From positions 248,001 through 312,000 of the forward strand of contig NZ_BOMM01000047.1 in the NCBI RefSeq assembly GCF_016862195.1: a stretch of 64,000 nt of DNA. Direction: 5' to 3'. The stretch comes from Paractinoplanes ferrugineus. Its GTDB lineage: Bacteria; Actinomycetota; Actinomycetes; Mycobacteriales; Micromonosporaceae. The notes beneath the pieces are model-generated. The model was not told the DNA's origin and ran no database searches. It saw only the letters and a program-made list of their open reading frames with translations. The translations under genes and the position numbers were made by a program. Of this stretch, positions 62,901 through 64,000 are shown one piece after another; position 1 is the stretch's first letter, and every line of letters begins with the position of its first letter.

Positions 62901-63974
62901 CGGGCGCAGCGCGTCGACCACCATGCTGAACGGCACGTCCTGGTGTTCGGTGGCGCCCAGCACCACGTCGTTGGCCCGGCTCACCAGCTCTCCGAAGGAC
63001 GGGTCGCCGGCGGCGTCGAAGCGCAGCACCACGGTGTTCGCGAAATAGCCGACGAGGGGCTCGAACTCGGGCCGGCTGCGGCCGGAGAACACCGAGCCGA
63101 TCGCCACGTCGTCCTGCCGGGTGTAGCGGGCGAGCACCACGACCAGCGCCGCCGAGAGAGTGGCCAGGAAGGACACCCGGCGGTCGGTGGCGAACCGGCG
63201 GGCCCGCTCGCCGAGCGCGGCGGGCAGCTCGGTCTGGAAGGTGGCGCCGGCCCAGGTGCGCCGGGCGGGCCGGGGCCGATCGGCCGGGAAGTCCAGGGTG
63301 GACAGTCCGGCCAGCCGGTCGCGCCAGTAGCCGAGCTCGCGGTCCAGCGTGGCGCCGGACAGTCGGCGGCGCTGCCAGGCGGCCACGTCGGCCGGTTGCA
63401 ACGCAAGAGCGGGCAGGACGGCGGCGGGGTCGGCGTAGAGCGTCGCGAGCTCGTCGTGCAGGACGCCGTACGACCAGCCGTCCAGGACGATGTGGTGCAC
63501 GGACAGGAGCAGGACGTGTTCCTCGGCGGCGAGCCGCAGCAGGGCCGTCCGCAGCAGCGGGCCGGCCTGCAGGTCGAAGGGCCGCTCGGTCTCGGCGTCG
63601 ATCAGCGCGGTCGCGGCGGCCCGCGGGTCGTCCTCGCCGGACAGGTCGACGACCGGCAGATCCGGCTCGCCGGCCGGCTCGATCAGCTGGTGCGGGACGC
63701 CGTCGAGCAGCGTGAAGCGGGTCCGCAGCGACTCGTGCCGGGCGATCAGCGCCCGCAGTGCCGAGGTGAGCCGGTCCCGGTCCAGCCGACCGGTCAGCCC
63801 GATCGGGAAGACCAGCTGGTAGACCACCGAGTCGTCGTTCAGACGGTCGAGGAAGAACATCCCCTCCTGCTGGAACGACGGCAGCAGCGGCTCGTCGCGG
63901 GACACTCTCGACAACGGTTGCTCGACCGCGGCCCGCTGCCGGCGCAGGTGCCGTTCCAGCAGCGCCCGCTTCAC
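59976..63974 (-). CDS. NRPS module with thioesterase: C-A-PCP-TE
   Basis: A 1332-residue protein. Condensation at about 25-455 (HHIVLDGWS), adenylation at about 470-970 (LAYVLYTSGSTGTPKG, FNGYGPTECTVTMI; pocket D V F D F G G V T, identical to the next module), carrier at about 985-1060 (FFAAGGNSLHLMRL). A repeated DPTG-type linker leads to a type-I thioesterase at about 1085-1332 (FLVHAVGGTVVPYLQL, nucleophile GGWSIGG, His in GTHYTFL). It can release or cyclise a product. GTG 63974 is the first start seen, but there is no ribosome-binding site and the upstream codons (RGTELSD) look like native module sequence, so the gene may extend past the right edge. Confidence 0.93.
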   Translation of the reverse strand: MKRALLERHLRRQRAAVEQPLSRVSRDEPLLPSFQQEGMFFLDRLNDDSVVYQLVFPIGLTGRLDRDRLTSALRALIARHESLRTRFTLLDGVPHQLIEPAGEPDLPVVDLSGEDDPRAAATALIDAETERPFDLQAGPLLRTALLRLAAEEHVLLLSVHHIVLDGWSYGVLHDELATLYADPAAVLPALALQPADVAAWQRRRLSGATLDRELGYWRDRLAGLSTLDFPADRPRPARRTWAGATFQTELPAALGERARRFATDRRVSFLATLSAALVVVLARYTRQDDVAIGSVFSGRSRPEFEPLVGYFANTVVLRFDAAGDPSFGELVSRANDVVLGATEHQDVPFSMVVDALRPPRDPGTTPLFQVSMSLQPAAVADVGGALGDLRTTMLPTTAADRARFDVSVTLAEQPGGAIGVTVEYATELFDAGRMHQLVEHLTGILEHGVTDPDRPVAEFPLVLDEQRAALLSRYDGPVREVPATTIPALFAAQVAARGDEVALVAGDEEITYAELDRRSNRIARLLHAQGAGPGRFAGLCLPRGVDLVAAILGVLKSGAAFLVLDPQHPPMRLAGIVADAEPVALLVHSGTAELFEAAAPPAYALDDPAVLAEFPGRPVESTAGPADLAYVLYTSGSTGTPKGVLIEHRHVVNFIDSVRELFELTPADRVLGFASFTFDVSVFETFSALLTGARLCLALDDERTDPARLQRLLESRAVTVTDLPPSVMALLDPDRLPALRIVFVGGEAFDGELVNRWNPGRRLFNGYGPTECTVTMIVQECAGRWTGQPPIGLPMANHVAHVLDGHGNLVPPGVPGELVIGGAGLARGYLRRPELTAEKFVPDPFGTAPDGRLYHTGDLVKRLPDGALMFLGRIDAQVKLRGLRIELGEIEHALLSHPAIAQASVGVLDPGTGGARLVAWIAPRGGAAPPEHELREHLVERLPLHMIPSAFAVLAELPLTSSGKVDRRALPDPGAAAGRGRPPATTTEHRLAEIWAELLPDAGEADRVDAEESFFAAGGNSLHLMRLIVLVQQRFGVDLHLRQLYTSSTLAGIAATIDRGGAGDPTGSDPTGPDPTGPAATGSDPLIPLNGTGSGEPLFLVHAVGGTVVPYLQLADRLAGQRDVYGLEAPGLDGSRPPLTTVDEMAATYLEHLRRVRPTGRVRVGGWSIGGIIAHEMAVRLRAEGADVELYLLDTPAPAGEAPLPDDGELLAAFVADVCALQDIPAPDLTGRPPADPDAVAAVLERIGALPAGLRDHLAARIAVFVADSLAYRSHRAGVFDGPATLITATASDPADAARWHELLPSAHQETVDGTHYTFLSRADTVAAALRK

Positions 63975-64000
63975 GTCGGAGAGTTCGGTGCCGCGGTCCC

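Overview
The window comes from a very high-GC, filamentous-type actinobacterium. The gene families point to Micromonosporaceae and most resemble Actinoplanes-like genomes. The signs are several large multi-PAS/GAF sensor kinases, a soluble chemoreceptor, SigB/RsbW partner switching, an OsdR/DevR-type stress block, a class F sortase, and an NRPS operon at the right edge. No rRNA, tRNA, CRISPR array or intact insertion sequence was found. This placement is inferred from content; no database search was possible.

Layout. 1-1.2 kb: the start of a FAD monooxygenase, divergent from its likely TetR repressor, with a three-site operator cluster between them. 1.5-6.9 kb: a soluble multi-sensor histidine kinase, an NhaA antiporter and a TauE-like permease. 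7-15.3 kb: a dormancy/redox-stress block with a DevS-type GAF kinase, a GNAT-like protein, a universal stress protein, a DoxX protein, a GyrI-like protein, an Acg-type nitroreductase and pyruvate phosphate dikinase. A DevR/DosR-like box lies in the divergent USP/DoxX promoter. 15.4-22.1 kb: a PAS chemoreceptor, a 1140-residue sensor kinase and a membrane EAL protein with a degenerate GGDEF domain. 22.2-27.6 kb: a four-gene unit (ferric-reductase-like flavocytochrome, FMN-binding protein, OmpR regulator, kinase), then DUF2231 and VIT1-like membrane proteins.

27.9-33.8 kb: a membrane-anchored PstS-like protein, then a minus-strand series of two RsbW-type ATPases, a SigB/F sigma factor and a PAS/GAF kinase. 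A SigB-type promoter precedes the sigma gene, and a STAS-like remnant follows the kinase. 34-37.2 kb: a diguanylate cyclase whose sensory half is a paralogue of the first kinase in the window. 37.3-43.2 kb: DUF1365, a 27-codon ORF, a hydrolase, an ECF sigma with an RskA-like anti-sigma, a Ser/Thr kinase, a CHRD surface protein and a class F sortase. The DUF1365 plus SigK/RskA arrangement resembles a reduced mycobacterial sigK locus. 43.3-48.6 kb: VOC/WYL, TetR/hydrolase and SulP/ArsR pairs.

48.6-64 kb: part of a nonribosomal peptide cluster. A tightly coupled minus-strand operon encodes C-A-PCP-TE, C-A-PCP, two acyl-CoA dehydrogenase-like flavoproteins, CysD and CysN. A free carrier protein, a LuxR-type regulator with a pseudo-receiver, and a seryl-adenylation domain fused to a thioesterase-like domain lacking its serine lie next to it. 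The two large NRPS adenylation domains share the same pocket residues (D V F D F G G V T), which I cannot assign to a substrate. The product is not identifiable here. A sulfur-containing or sulfated acyl-peptide is a hypothesis only.
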